A stretch of DNA of 64,000 nucleotides from Rotaria sp. Silwood1 (lineage: Eukaryota; Rotifera; Eurotatoria; Philodinida; Philodinidae), in contig CAJNOP010000130.1 of assembly GCA_905250075.1 (NCBI GenBank), forward strand, positions 124,001 through 188,000, in the 5' to 3' direction. Every line of letters begins with the position of its first letter. Position 1 is the stretch's first letter. The translations under genes and the position numbers were made by a program. Shown piece by piece: positions 1 through 14,293 of the stretch. The notes beneath the pieces are model-generated. The model worked only from the letters and a program-made list of their open reading frames with translations, had not been told where the DNA came from and searched no databases.

Positions 1-57
1 ATTTTCATATTTATTTGATGTTTCATCATAAAGCCAAATAATAAGATAATTTTCTAG

Positions 58-193
58 AAACCGTATTGATTGTGGAATAGTCTTCGTTATTGATAATGAT
101 TCTTCATTATGTAATGAAAAATGTTTAGATATAATGTCAGATGTAAAATTTTTTGACGATGAACAACCCATTGTAAATCTGCGTGCTTTGTAA
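58..193 (+). CDS. Terminal exon of an unidentified gene entering from the left edge
   Basis: A TTTTCTAG acceptor ends at base 57. The frame that follows is open for 45 codons, has a non-random make-up (RIDCGIVFVIDND near its start, FFDDEQPIVNLRAL at its end) and stops at TAA 191-193. An AATAAA signal overlaps the region just after the stop (from about 194), as expected for a last exon. The codons are AT-biased like the other genes here. No family is recognised from 45 residues, and the start lies outside the window. The exon could be spurious, since there is no homology to anchor it. Confidence 0.4.
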
Positions 194-3100
194 ATAAAAT
201 TTTTTTTTTTCTTCTCTAAAACAAAACAGAAAAATACTATCTGTCATATTCTCCGTTCGCACTCTATTTCTAGTCATCTTTATTTTCTGTTTAAAAGAAT
301 AATAAAATAGAAATAGCAATATCTGGAAAAAAAAGCTGTTAGCAAAATCTCTGTGGGATAAAAATGTAAAACATAATGTAGCTGCTAGTTTTGTAAAAGA
401 GAGCGTTAATAAATATATAGTCTTCGCTTTATGAAATCCTATCTACTGTTAATACATGTCAATAATGAAAGATATTAATTGCATTATATAGCTGTGAATG
501 TGAACAAAATAATAACTATTATGCTAATCTACCAGTGAAATTTGCTCTTGTGATTATGTCTGTGCGAGGGAATGAGAGAGGACTCCGAATTCTTACATCT
601 ATACTTCGGTATTCCTTTTAGATTGCGCTTGTGATGTAATACAATTTGTTTTTTAATATATTTCTTAAAATATTGAATTCTTAAACTACTAGATCGTTTT
701 ATCTAATAAAAGAAAATGAAAAATATTTATAGAATTCTACACTATCTCATGAAAAAAAAGCTTTATTAAAAAAGAATTGTTGAAAATGCGTGTCTGTTTG
801 AAAAGTGCCCTGCAGACGCTTTTAACGTTCTATTGAAATGCATTCTTTCAATTATAGACAAGATAATGTTACAATAAAAATAGTTTTTCAATTGTTGTAG
901 TGTTATTCATATAATTAGTTTTATATCTTGCGGGTGTTGTTAAATGATAAATCTCATCATTTGTTTTCTTTGACATCAAAGCAAACAAGAAATTCTCTAG
1001 TTTCTTTTTTAACTATTAAATCAGATATGAAGTAAAAATGAACTCTCACAAATAATACTATTTATATCTTGCATAAAATTTAGTTCTGTATATCCCTCTG
1101 AAAAAATTGTTAGACTAAATTGCTATAAAATAATATTCTTACAAAAAATGATTATCTACACAGATAATACGCATTCTCATTATCAGATTCTCCGAACATG
1201 TATATGTTATTTCTTTTTCAAATTAATTTTCATATAGAAATAAACTATAACAAAAGTGACTATACATTAACAATATTCGAAATATTTGTTAACAAATAAT
1301 TGAAAGTCAAAACTGATAATAATAAAGAATTATAGAGGATTTCACATTCTGTCAGAATATATACTTACTATTGTAATAGTTTGTTCCTATATTACAAAAG
1401 AAAAAAAAAGTTGAAAAAGAATGAAGAGATACATTTCCAGAGAACCTGACGATGAGAATGCCTTCATGGTGCTTCAATTTCTATTTTAGCGAATAACTAC
1501 AATTCAAAACATAGACATGTAAGATTATAAACAATTCCATATGCTATCAGAATATATAATTACTTTTTCTAAGAATATTAATTTACAGAAATGATCTTGT
1601 TTAGTCTAACAATGTTGCTTTTATAAGGATATGAAATATGATAATGAAACAAACTATATTACTTTACTGTTTAAATCTAATAGATATATCATCATCAGAA
1701 AACATATAGTCAAAGAAATCTGTATCAGATTTTTTATTTACCAGAAGTATTGTTCGAAGTTGAAGAATTCGAAGAAATAATACGAACGTTATCTGTAAAT
1801 AAGATTCTTTACATAAGAAGATAACAACTTGCTAATACACTCATATATCAAAATCAAAATTTTCGTGTATATTTTAAAGATGATCTTTGTATGAAAATCT
1901 ATCAAACGAGCAGAACTCATAGAATTACTAAATGTCAATTGACTAAGCTATGATCTATTTCTTTTCTAATCAAAGCACATGCACACAACTTTGAACATGT
2001 CCTATTGAAGTTTTCCAAATCATCGATGCGAAAATTTTATAAAAACATCTTAAAATAAATCTGTTTTCTTTCTCAATGCTTTAACATGTTCATTGAGATT
2101 TGACATAAAATGCTCATATAAGCTCATGGTAAGCTACACATTATAATAAAAGAAAACATAAAAAAACCTATCGCACATTCTTTTTGTTGTAAATAATAAT
2201 TCTATAGAATTAGAATAAATCTGATAACAAGCATACATACAGAAATAACGAAAGAACCTATTCTAGCATAATATTTCTTGAAATATTATAGAAGCAAAAG
2301 AAAATAGAGCTACTCATTTATACAACATGTAGCAAATAATTATTTTCGTAATTAAATTTATTCATGCATGTAATATATTAAAGTTCCTAACAATCAATGT
2401 CATATCTTCGTGTCTAACCTATAAAAGAATTGTTTATTTTATAGTACACAAGGAGGCAATTTGTGAACATCTGTTCAAGTTTGGGAAATTTGTAAAAGCT
2501 ATCATAAGTTTTCCTGTTTGATTATACTTTGCTATCGATGCATGTATTAGAGAAACATAAAATGCCTATCATAATAGCTATACTAGAAAGCAGAGAATGT
2601 ATTAATTGCATTTCCCACACATGTTTGTTTGCCATTATCTGTAACCTATATCGAGTCTCAACTTTTTCGAGCGATGTAGCTAAACTCATCAATAATCATC
2701 TTACACACATTCAGCCACAGGAGTATTTATAATACAATTCAATAGAGGCAAATAAATTCAAGACAAGAATAAAATGATAAAGTCTAATAATTAAAGTGTT
2801 CTATATAAATTGTAATATAGAAAATTCTAAGAAAAAACATCGAAAGAAAACATGTTTTAATTAACATCTTAATACTCATTAGCAAAAAAAAATCACTGTA
2901 CAACTCCAAATATTTGGTAAATCAACTCGATTATTTTCGATTCTAAAGAATTAAAAACAAAAAAAAAAACTAGGAAAAATATTTATATTAGAATAAGCAC
3001 CAGAGAAAAAAAAAGTTAGCCTCTTAAAGATGCTCATAGGTAGATTGAAAAAAACAACAATATGCATACATCAAAATGAGACGCCCTTTTGTTCTACTAA

Positions 3101-6100
3101 CTTCTTCAAAGTGTTTTTTTTTTGTGTGCGAGATATATGTTATAGTTGAATGCGGCATTCGAAATGACTTCTATAAAAAGAATTTAATTAGATTCCTTTG
3201 AAATCTTTTTTCTTATCTGTTCATGTGACAACAAAAAAACGCTATTATTCATCTCTTAGTCTCTGTTCAAGAAAAATTTTCTTAATTATTTGACGTTAAT
3301 GTCTTTTGTTGTCTTACATGCACGTGATGATCTGAGATTTCATGTCTAGACTACATAAAGTTTTTACATGTTCATGAAAGAATTATCAGTATCTTGAATT
3401 TTATTTGAAATTAAATCAATTGTTTGAGAAAGAATAATTATTTTAAATTTTAACTGAGAAAAAAGAAAGATATGTGCAAACTTTTTCAATGTACAGACTA
3501 GAAAAAAAAAACAAGACGTCGACATCTCATATCGTTCGAAAAAGCTCATAACTCAAAATATACATTGGAAAAAATGTTAGCAAATCTAACTATTTTTGGC
3601 AACCATATTTACCCATTTGACAGCTAAAAATGGGATGGATGTGACACTCCTGAATACCATAATGAATACAAATGAATACAAAAAAATGAATGAAAAATTA
3701 GTCTGTCACTACTGATTGTCTCGAGTAATAGGACATCAGTGAAGTTGATGATGTTCTTCTGAATATGAAAGCATTAATCAAATACACAGTTAAAAATAAA
3801 GAAAAAAAAATTTTTTTCATAAGAAAATAAAATTAGATAATAAGAAAAAATATAACAAATGACAAAAAAATTTCAAAATATAATAATCATAAATAAATTT
3901 CTATGAAATGTTTGTCAATAAGCACAGACCAACTTGACATTGTAGCATATACCATGAGAAAGTAATTTATAATTTTAACGGGTTAAATAAAAGCTATTTC
4001 TTTGATGTGTTTCATTATTTAGTCTAATAAAATAGTTTTATATATATTAATTAGAAAAAATTTTATAAGTCGTTATTTCAAATAAAAATGAATTATTTTC
4101 TCCAATTTTTCTAAACACTTAAAGTTTACAATTTCAATGTATTAAATCGTATCTATAATAATTAAAGTAAAAAAATTCTCTCGACTTGTGATAATGGATT
4201 TAGAAAGAGATAGAAATAAAGGATGTGCACTCCACAAAAAAATCATTGCTCAGTAGTATTATACGAATAAAAAATATATCAAAATTCGACTATTGTTTAG
4301 ATACCGAAAGGTAATGAATTCTGAAGAGTAAAGAATTAGAGTTTCTTATACATCATTCATTGTTGTTCTCTCGAAATTAATTTAACTATTGTAGGAAATT
4401 TTATGGAGCACCTTTTAAAAAAAATTCAAGTCTTTAGAATTTATTTTTGTTAAGATATTTGCAAAATATTCGATATTGCAATCATTCAATAGTACTGTTA
4501 CACAAGATCAGTGGCTCTACTGTTTCTATATTGACATATATCTTGAAATTGAAACCATTCATACAGTTAATGTTAAGCATCTTTAGATAGAGTATTAGAG
4601 AGAGAGAGACTTCGTTGAACAACTATAATAAATAACTTGTGTACTTCATTCTTAAATAATGCAGAGTGACATCAACATAGCATCACTCATTTGAGACAAA
4701 TAAAAATGGAAATGAGACAATCATGCATTAATATAATTGACTTTTTCCTGTATAAAGTCTCAATCATTTTTTTCTCGTCTATCAAATGACTTCATTCTAT
4801 TTATTGTTCTTTAGCATGTGACTAAATTTCATAATAATAATACATTGACATGATAACATATAACAAAAATGTAAAATGTCATATTATTGTAAGAATTTTT
4901 TTTCTCATTATTATTATTGTAATGTGTATTTTTAATATATTTCTTGATATTCGCTGGTAACTAATCAGAACAGAAACGATTTTTGAAGTGTACAACTTTG
5001 CGAGATAATCCTACTGAGTATATACTCTAGGCTGTCATTTAACTTTATTTTATCAAAAGAGTCTTCGTACGTTAAACTAATCTATTTTGATAGTATCTTA
5101 TAATGGAATTTGATATGGATTGATATTTTTGTTTGTTTTTTTTTTCACAGCAACTTCATCAAGGGCTCTGAAACAACTCAATGAAAAATGATGAAACTTT
5201 CAAACCAGATAGATATCGATAATTGAAGCAAAACTTGTCATAGACTCAAAATTTCTAGATGCTTCTACTATAATACGATACTGCATTTATTGATATTAAA
5301 AACAGTATTCTATTATATTGTTTGTTCGATCAGTGCGTATCGAGAGATTTTCTCCTGAAACATGTATTCAGGATTATAATGTTACTAAAATTCCTTTTTG
5401 ATAATCATATGCATTCTGCTAGACTATTCTTTCATTTCTATCGGAATAAGACTCAAGCCTTTAGGATACAACATTAGGAACAATTATTAAGATAGATTAA
5501 TCTATAAAAATTATCAAAGATTAATAAACTTAACTGTCATAAACAAAGAAACACAAATTGGAACAATTGGATCGACAAATTTAGAAGTTTATACGGAATT
5601 ACTTACGTTTTACTAAGTCGTCGTGACAGAAGTGTCACGAAATGTAAGATGTTCACAAGTACTATCATAAGTCTTGTATGTCTAATTCATATATCTAAAC
5701 TTTAAGATAATGATATTTCTCATACACTTGTCAGTAAAAGAAAGCTAAACATTATATCAACGTACTCCAGATAGATATGCGTTTCAACTAAAAATGAATA
5801 AACTCATTCTCGAAATTTGCTATTTATCTCAATGTTTCTTTATTGAATATAGACAATAACCAAAAGAATTAATATAGTATTAAATATTAACATATCGACT
5901 AACTATTGTGCATCGACATCTGTAATATCATTTATGCTTCAGTAATTTAAGATTCATAAATATTAGAGATTGTCAAGGGCAATAATGTAAGTAAATAAAT
6001 GTAATACAAACAGCAATTCAAAAAAAAAGTCATCCTCAATTAATAAAATTTAAAGAAAAAAATTAAATTTTAGTTATCTCCATCAAATTATTTATAATAA

Positions 6101-7560
6101 ATGTTTCTATATATAAGAGACAATTATTAAGATAAGTTTAGATTAAAATTAGAACAAACAAGGAATGTAAGAAATTAGACAAGATATATATTAAGATGAC
6201 ATGGAAAGTCAAAAGTAAAAGAAAGAAAAGTACTTCCTTGAGATAATGAACTAGTTGCGTCAGATAGTAAATGTTTTGGTGAACCTTCAGAAAAAATATA
6301 TGATGGTGTTGAATGCGTAGTTCAATTTAAATCAGATTCAAAAGATTTTTATTACAAATGATTCTTTAAGATTTAATCTGTGTGAGATTACTAATTCTTT
6401 ATTCGTTTCTTTATTTTTACTATATTTATCTAATTCTTCCATAGTTGATTGAATATTGTACTTTGTATTACAGCTATTATGTTGATTTTTACTTTTATCC
6501 TAACTGGCTGTCTTCATAGCATGTTTTAAACAGATAATTTGATGAATGTTCAATTATAGTATATTTATCTTGAAGTCTCATATTATTTTCGTTTACACAT
6601 TTTTTTCAACGTTTGTTCTTAATTCTTTTTATTGCATTAATTATATGATTATTCAACTTGAAGTCAATATTTGATATATTTTATGTGTTTTGATCAATGA
6701 AACTTTTCATTACTAATTTATTAGATTGTTATCATAGTTAATCAATGAATTATGTAAAAAGTCAGAGTTCTGAAATATCACTAATAGGACTTTTATCATT
6801 GGCAAATATTTATCAGTCATTGACCAGTCAGAGAAGTTCTCAAAAACTATATTCTGCATCTATTTTCATTTCGATCAAGATTTTTAATAGAATTAATTGA
6901 CAGAAAAAATTATTCTCTTTCGATCTACACTAGACCATCATTCCTATCTTGTTCCATTCAAAACCTATAAAACTTTCTCTGATACCCCCGAATTGAGTCA
7001 ACTGACTTGTGATCACCTGGAAAAGCAGCTAAGCAGGAGTAATTTATCACGTTAAATGAAATGATGATATTTATTTTTCGATTTGACGTGATCTGGCACT
7101 TTTATCTTAACATTTCGGAAATGACGACTCTTTCGTTATATGAAGGCCGATTTTGAAACTTCAGGAATATTCCGATAAGAGAGTCAGATCATTTTGAACC
7201 TAAAAACAAATATTACTATTGTACTCAGCAAGGTAGTTTCTTGTAAAAATCATTTTCATATACATTTATTTAAGACTTAATTGCAAACTAAGTTCTTCGA
7301 TCCAATTTTCTTCAATGATGTTTGACGTTTTTATTCAAAAGTATTTAAATAAATTTCTATTTCAAATTTCTTTATATTAGAAAAATGTATTTCTGAAAAC
7401 AGTTTACAACTTCATTATCTATATCATCATCATTTATGAAAGTTAATTTTAATAGATTCATCATAGTTTTAAAAAATAATTCTTCGTCATATATCTATTC
7501 TCTCTTAATTGAATTGTATATAATTTTATGAATAGCATACAAATTCATTTTAATTATTCA
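194..7560. other. AT-rich intergenic stretch, no gene recognised
   Basis: About 7.4 kb of very AT-rich DNA with poly-A/poly-T tracts. The open frames are short (about 60-70 codons) and show no recognisable motif or splice-linked partner. The one notable item is a degenerate relative of a foldback element at about 6790-7030, listed separately. Enhancers of the flanking genes could lie here but cannot be read from sequence alone. Confidence 0.5.
6790..7030. mobile_element. Degenerate partial copy of the large foldback element at 23.5-24.4 kb
   Basis: The sequence around 6898-6940 (GACAGAAAAAATTATTCTCT, then TTTCGATCTACACTAGACC) closely follows 23708-23750 (GACAGAAAAAACTGTTTTCT, then TTTCGATCTACGCCAGACCC). 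The bases before it (a GTCATTGACCAGTCAG stretch) and after it (ACCTATAAAACTTTCTC, then ATACCCCCGAA) are recognisable but diverged versions of the same arm. Only one arm is evident here, so this looks like an old truncated copy. No coding capacity is seen. Confidence 0.5.
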
Positions 7561-10500
7561 CTAAATAGATAATAATACAGAACTATATAAATACTTTTCG
7601 TTAATAAAAATTAAAATCTTACAATTTTTCGAACATGGTAGATCAATAATTTTTTCTAGATATGTATAATCGTATGATTCATTCATAATACAACTAATAA
7701 GTGTCTTCGGAAGAATATAACTAAAATAAACAGTTTTTTTTTCTTCTATGATAAAAAAAAAAACGGAAAACTACCAATAATTTCTTTGATAAAAAATATC
7801 ACGAATTTCAATCCAAGCACATTTCCATTGAATCGACGTTGTTTTTTCTATTGATTTGTTGATAAAGCAAATCTTAACATTACTTATCTAATAAAAGACT
7901 GAATGAATATACTGAAATATTCAGTTTTTTTTTTTCGAAGTGTATTAATTCTAATTTCATGTATATTTACCTCAGTATCACCAATATTATCAATAATAGC
8001 AAGAAAAAAATCAATATTATCTTTTTGAAATGGAATTTGATGTGTTTCTGATGAGCTCAATGTTTCATTATATGATTTTCCATTAGCAAAATTCATCTTT
8101 GAGAACAATTATGACATATAAATGAAAAGAAACAAAGAATGTGTTTGTCTTACATGAATAGAAATCATATTTTGACTACTCGAATCAGATATATCTGTAG
8201 TTTTAATAGAAATTGTAAATATATTCGATCCTATATTAACGAAAAATTCAATTCTATTATAATTTATATCATTTCAATAGACACCTTTGTTACGATCAAT
8301 TACTGGAACAGATATTTTTTGTTCTAAATTTGGTCCAAACCAATGATTGATAAGAAAACTAATCGATAAATTATTCGTAAGATAATTTAATCATATAAAT
8401 ATACGTACAAATATTTTTCATCAGTTAAATTATTGATAACTTCAATACTTTCACAATAATATGGTAAATTATCACGACTATCACATTGAATATGTAAATA
8501 AAACAGCTTAGGAAAAAAATAATTTCTTTTTTCTCTTTTGAATTTATTCAAAAATTAAACAAAATCTATCATACTTGACCAATATCAACAGATTCTAATG
8601 ATGAAATATAAAATATATCTGTTGAACCTGATTGAAATAAATTCTTTGTTGTACATTGAATTAAACTTGAATTTGAATTAAGATCAAATGGAATTGTTGA
8701 AGCACCATCACCAATCAATGCTAGATGAATATTTGCTTGACAACAACTACTAATAGTACCCGTACGTATAATAATTGTATAAATTGGAGCTTAACAATAA
8801 AAATCTATCGTCAGACAGAATTAAATTGTAATCGTAGGTTACCAAGTTGTGCAGGACCTTCTTTAATAAATATATTAAGTTTTTGATTTTGATTTGAATC
8901 AAGCCATCGATTTATTGGAAAACTTTATATGTTAATATCAGACAAAGTAAAAATAGACATATAGATTAATTTATGAATCATTCCGAAAATTCAAACGAAA
9001 AAAGAAACACATATATCTCTTTATTAGTTCAAAGAATTAATTTGAAATTGTCATAATTTTATTGGAACATCCGTCAAATTTCATTCAGGATATGTTCAAT
9101 AAAATGTATCCATTTATAAATATTACAATCTTAATAATTTCATCAGTATTTGTAAAACGAGTGTTACAATGAAACGTTACATAGAGAATTTATCAAAGTT
9201 ATCTCTCAACGTTTTTATACAACTGACATTGTAGCATATCGATTATATTCTAGAAGCTGTAAAGTAATGATAGATGAAGAAAGCCGCATTATCATAGAAC
9301 CGAGAAAATATCTTAAACAAGATGGCTTCGTCGCATATTGAAATTAAAAATTCTTTGTTTCTGGAAAACATATTTCCTAACACTTGGACTCAAAGACTTC
9401 TACGTTCACGAGCTTAACGTAGCTCGGATCAGAGAATGGGAAAGTACAGGGCCTGCAGGACGCCTAAATCACCTAGGTTGATTATGATGCAATGAAGTTC
9501 TGATCTAGTAGTTAAATTCATCATAATTTTTCATTGTTATTAATAGTAACTAGAAGAGTAGATGCCATACTAGCGACTAGTGCTTCGGTAAAAAAATTAT
9601 TCAGCTCAACTGAATTGACATTTACTCGAAGTCAAACAAATCAAATTGACAACATATTATTTATTCGTTTATATAAGAAATTCAATCCTTTTTTTTTGTA
9701 GTTCATCTTTATGTTTATTTTATTATATTGTAAATGATTTTTGTATAAGTAGTGCGTCTATAATATTTAACATCGTATTTCATCTATAGATCAATTCTTT
9801 TCCTTTGACAAAAATCCAATGAAAAGATCATACTACAAAATACGATGACTTAATGATAATGCCCTGTATTTTGCAAGATAAAACGAAGAAAGCTATCCTA
9901 TGATGTTTTCTAGCTCGACTTTTTTTTTCTATGTGCAATGATACTCAAAAGAAACTCTATATAATATCTTATTTTCAATTATTTAAGATTTATATGTGTC
10001 AATTTTGTAAGATGACTTTAAACAGTAGATGGAAATAAAATAATTCGAAAGAAAATTTTAAGAAGTATCTTATAAAAACATAAAAATCTCATATCAATTA
10101 TTTGAACGATAAAAATGATATTCATATTTCTATTTCATTTGTACTTTTTTCGAATATTTCCTACTTGAAAATAATTTTTTCTCCATTTTCATTATCTCGT
10201 TCAAGTTCAATCCAATTTAATTTCCATTTTATATTATTTGCATCAAGTTTCACATGTGCAAGTAATAACTATAGATATAAAAAAAGAACGAAAAACAAAT
10301 GTTTATAAAAATCATTTGTTTTATTTACATTGCCAACATCAAGTAATTCAATTTTATTTTCATATATATCTTCATTGAGTTTATTCAATGGTACAAATAA
10401 GGTTTGAGTTAAACCTTTTTCACCTTTAAAATAAATCAATAAAGTATTTGAATTTGATACATTATTATTTTGTTGAGTAAATGTTTCAGATGCTGTTTTC

Positions 10501-10769
10501 AGACGAAAACGATATGATTGTAAGAACATCGTTGTATTCGTATAATATAGAGACAAAATACAATTAATCAATAAAAAAAAAAAAACAACTGAAAGCTTTT
10601 GCGCTTTTTCATTACAAACAAGAGAAATATATTTTTGCAAGTCAACACCAACGAAACAGACGAAATCAACAATGTTATAAAATGGACCATTTTGATTTTT
10701 AGTATTATTTGACGCACTTAACAATTGCTGTAGGACAAAATATCTAAGACGGAAATTTGTCATTCTCAT
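7561..10769 (-). CDS. LOXHD1-like protein with three PLAT/LH2 domains, 10 exons
   Basis: I join ten exons on the minus strand: 10769-10329, 10268-10165, 8922-8843, 8789-8575, 8506-8409, 8358-8285, 8230-8154, 8096-7971, 7872-7775 and 7720-7561. Every junction has GT-AG ends and matching phase, giving 490 codons plus stop. Three PLAT (beta-sandwich lipid/protein-binding) domains follow one another. Domain 1 has YRFRLKT, ELLDVGN, IKWKLNWIELE and GEKIIF. Domain 2 has YTIIIRTG, SGSTDIFYI, ESVDIGQ and DEKYF. Domain 3 has FTISIKTTDIS, NIGDTE and IQWKCAWIEIRD. The linkers FPINRWLD and FLINHWFG match the FPCxRWL linker typical of LOXHD1 repeats. Animal LOXHD1 has about 15 repeats and works in hair-cell stereocilia, so this is a short relative whose role is unknown. 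The N-terminal 90 residues and the last exon (YILPKTLIS onward) have no family match, and both ends are uncertain. The promoter is probably shared with the divergent epimerase gene. Confidence 0.72.
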
Positions 10770-11215
10770 GTAATATTTTTACTTATCTCTACGGCGTCAT
10801 TTCGATATAAATAGACGTAACTAAATTTGAAGCAAAATATGACATTGCATATGCACTAAAAGTTTCTTCAGTTATTCGATTATTCTATGACTAGACTGTT
10901 TAAAAATGATGCAGTTTATTCACGACATACTTTAGATAAGATATAAATATTTGTATAGACATAGTTAACGATTAAATCTTCATCATTCGTGTATATTCTT
11001 TCATATTCGAAAGAGAGCAGAAAGAAAAGAAGAAAAAAAAAAACAAATCATATGTGATAAAACTTTTCTTTTTCTTCTCCATCATTCTCGACAGTTATTA
11101 TTGATTACGTCTTTATATGTTTAAACACATATGTTGACCTTGCATTTGAAATTTTGCTTCATCACTACTAGTTATATAATATATTGAAAACTTTTCATTC
11201 TTAAATTGAAATACA
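10770..11215. promoter_or_regulatory. Divergent intergenic region between the PLAT gene and the epimerase gene
   Basis: These 446 AT-rich bases separate two genes transcribed away from each other, so both promoters must lie here if the assigned starts are right. There is a purine tract at about 11014-11046 and a TTTCTTTTTCTTCTCC tract at 11066-11081. No TATA box, initiator or factor site can be assigned with confidence. Confidence 0.35.
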
Positions 11216-12353
11216 ATGCTTAAATCAGATGTATATCTTGTAACTGGCGGTAAATATTCAATATAGAAAAAAAAAGAATAAATAAATAATTTCTTGTTTT
11301 TTTTTTCTCCAAGGAGCTGGATTTATTGGTAGTCATTTAATTGATCGTCTACTTGAACTTAATCTTGGTCATGTTATTTTATTAGATAACTTTAATGATT
11401 ATTATTCACCTGTAATAAAACAACGAAATGTTACATTACTTAAAACACGTTATTCAACTCGTCTACTTGATGGAAGTTTTATTATTATTCGTGGTAATAT
11501 TAATGATGAAGAATTATTAAATATGATATTTAATAAATATAAAATAACACATATTGCTCATCTTGCTGTTAGTATTATATCTTTTTTTTTTTTTCTTTAT
11601 TATATTTTAAATTAATCAATGACTTTTCGACATATTCAGGCACTTGCTGGTGTTCGTTCATCAACTACTCAAACAGGTAAATATATGGAAACAAATTATA
11701 TGGGTACACAAATTTTACTTGATCTTGCTGTTTCACATAAAATTACACAATTTGTTTTTGCTTCAACATCAAGTGTTTATGGACAAACAGATAAATTACC
11801 ATTTGTTGAAACAGATTCATGTGCACAACCATTATCACCTTATGCAGCAACAAAACGAGCTGCAGAAATTTTAGCACATGTTTATTATAATATTCATGGA
11901 CTTAATGTAACTATTTTACGTTTATTTAATGTTTATGGACCACGTGGTCGACCTGATATGATGCCATTTAAATTAATGCGTGGTTGTATTGATCCAACAT
12001 GTGTTATTGATGTATTTGATGATGGTGAAATAAAACGAGATTGGACTTATATTGATGATGTTATTGATGCATTTATAAATGCACTTGAACATCAATATGG
12101 TTATGAAATAATTAATATTGGATGTGGTAATCCAATAAAATTATCAACATTTATTGAACATATTGAACATTTATCTGGTAAACAAATATCAAAACAATCA
12201 ATGAAATCACATAAAACAGAACCTTCAATAACATATTGTGATAATTCAAAAGCACGAAAATTATTAAATTTTATACCAAAAACAAGTATATATGAAGGAT
12301 TGGAAAAAACATGGAATTGGTTTCGACAAGAATATAATGTCGATAATAATTAA
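11216..12353 (+). CDS. UDP-glucuronate 4-epimerase-like NAD-dependent sugar epimerase, 3 exons
   Basis: Exons 11216-11249, 11314-11567 and 11640-12353 join in frame to 333 residues, the usual length for bacterial CapI and plant GAE epimerases. It is an extended short-chain dehydrogenase/reductase. The NAD-binding loop TGGAGFIGSH is split by intron 1. DNFNDYYSP follows, then the catalytic region STSSVYG and YAATK (Tyr-x-x-x-Lys), the substrate-loop stretch RLFNVYGPRGRPDMM, and RDWTYIDDV. The HLAALAGVR, NDYYSP and GRPDMM signatures favour the UDP-glucuronate 4-epimerase branch (UDP-GlcA to UDP-GalA) over GALE or UXS. The enzyme is expected to be cytosolic, since no signal peptide or membrane anchor is seen. 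It has two short introns and AT-biased codons like its neighbours, so any horizontal transfer is old and adapted. The exact substrate is inference. Confidence 0.85.
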
Positions 12354-14293
12354 CATTAAATTGAATATTTATTATAACTATTTGTTACAAGTTTTATGGA
12401 CTATAACATAACAAAAAAAGTTTTTTTGTTTCACTTCTATTTTAAAGTATAACACATGTAGAATTGCATCTGATAACATGATTGTAATCATGCTCATTTA
12501 AATATATGTTCTAGAGATTAAATTAGTTTTGTTTTTGGTGTATTATTTTTCATTGTTACTTTTTATGTACTTTTGGTGTTGTTTTTAATAAATTCATGAC
12601 TATTGCTTACATGACATTACTTTTACCATGACTTGTCGCTGAGAATTATAATCATATCAGACATAGACATTGTTTCGACTATAACTGTCAATTCTCTCAA
12701 GGTTACAAAAGTAACATTTATGATACTTTTGTAAGGTTACAGGTGAAACAGTTATTCTTTTCACTCACAGTGTACATAGAACAGAAAAAAGAAAAAAATA
12801 AATATTATGAAGATGACTAATAATTACTTTATATATTACAGTATGTCCATACGTACCGAACGCATATCGACAGTAGGTTATCATTCGGAGAACAACTATC
12901 AGTATACTACGGTAAAATGATAGTCAGAAAATAGACGACCGTTTAAATATCAAACTACTGCTAATTGATTGTTGGTATATATCAGCAGTTTAAATTACAT
13001 GAACTGCTGTTCATAAATATCTTATAGAATCTATATACAATTTTCATGATATAAATCTGTTATATCTAAACTGCAGATTGGAATATTTTCTCAAGCACAA
13101 AATAGTACCCTTATATGAGAACGCAATACAATGTTGAACGAGAGAGCTAAATCATATGTTTTATTTCTTTTGAGATAAGACAAATAGACAAGCAAAAAGA
13201 AACTATAAAAAAAAATAATGACACTGTAATTAAATATAACTATTATGATAAACGATAATATCATGATTTTAAACGACTTCTTATCGATAACAAATCTGTA
13301 TCGAATATTAACTTCTTTTACTACCGACATAAGATACGAAAACGTTATATAGATATGGCTTTACATGACGTTGATTTTCGTTTCTATCATGGATCGTTAC
13401 AAAATGATGATGTACAAAGTAGCTACTGTTTGAAGTTTGCTCCTACTCAAATGTGTCAATAAAAAATATGCATTGTAATGGATTACATAGGTTTCACATG
13501 GTGATAAAGCTCATGACGCATATATGCGTCACCAGTCATCAAGGGGTTAAACAATGATTAATAGAGGGTCTTGTGATATTTCATTACACGCAATCTTTTT
13601 ATAACTTCTGAAGTTTACATGAACTTTTACTTCTTAATTAGATAATCCAATACATTCAGTATATATTTTTTTGTCAAGCACAAGCTTGGATCTTATGAGC
13701 TGTTGACATGAAAACTTCTCAAACTTTACCTCCACTGCTCTTGATAATGGTATATTGAACAATGAAATTAGTGAAACATATTGAGGAATTCCGTACAACA
13801 CAAGTTATTCTATTGATTCATGTAGCATAACGAAAATTACAATTTCGAGCAGGCATGTAACAATATCGAAAAATAAATGGTTGGATGCATTTGAAAGAAT
13901 GTAAAAGGACATGCTCTGGTTGTATTGTCAATAAAAACAAACGGCAGATCAATAGACTATTTTGAAAGCTTTTATTAGTATACTAGAACCTATAGATTGT
14001 AATTAGATGGAAACGAGATAAGTCAAAGATAAAATTATCTAGTAGTTGAATAATTTTGATATCTACTGTACGTACTGATAGCCCAAACAGTGCTGTATAA
14101 TTTTATAATATTTCACCATTCTTCAGGCGGCGTCATAATGTAAGAGTTTCGATCAAAGACGTTCATCTCTGATTTAGATAGATAAAAGGTATTGCTTCTG
14201 CAAGATATTCCATGCTGTACTATATATCTAAGCGCGAGTTGTTTACGATAAAATATATTTTGTTTTCGTCAGTCAAACTTTACCTTTTAGAAA

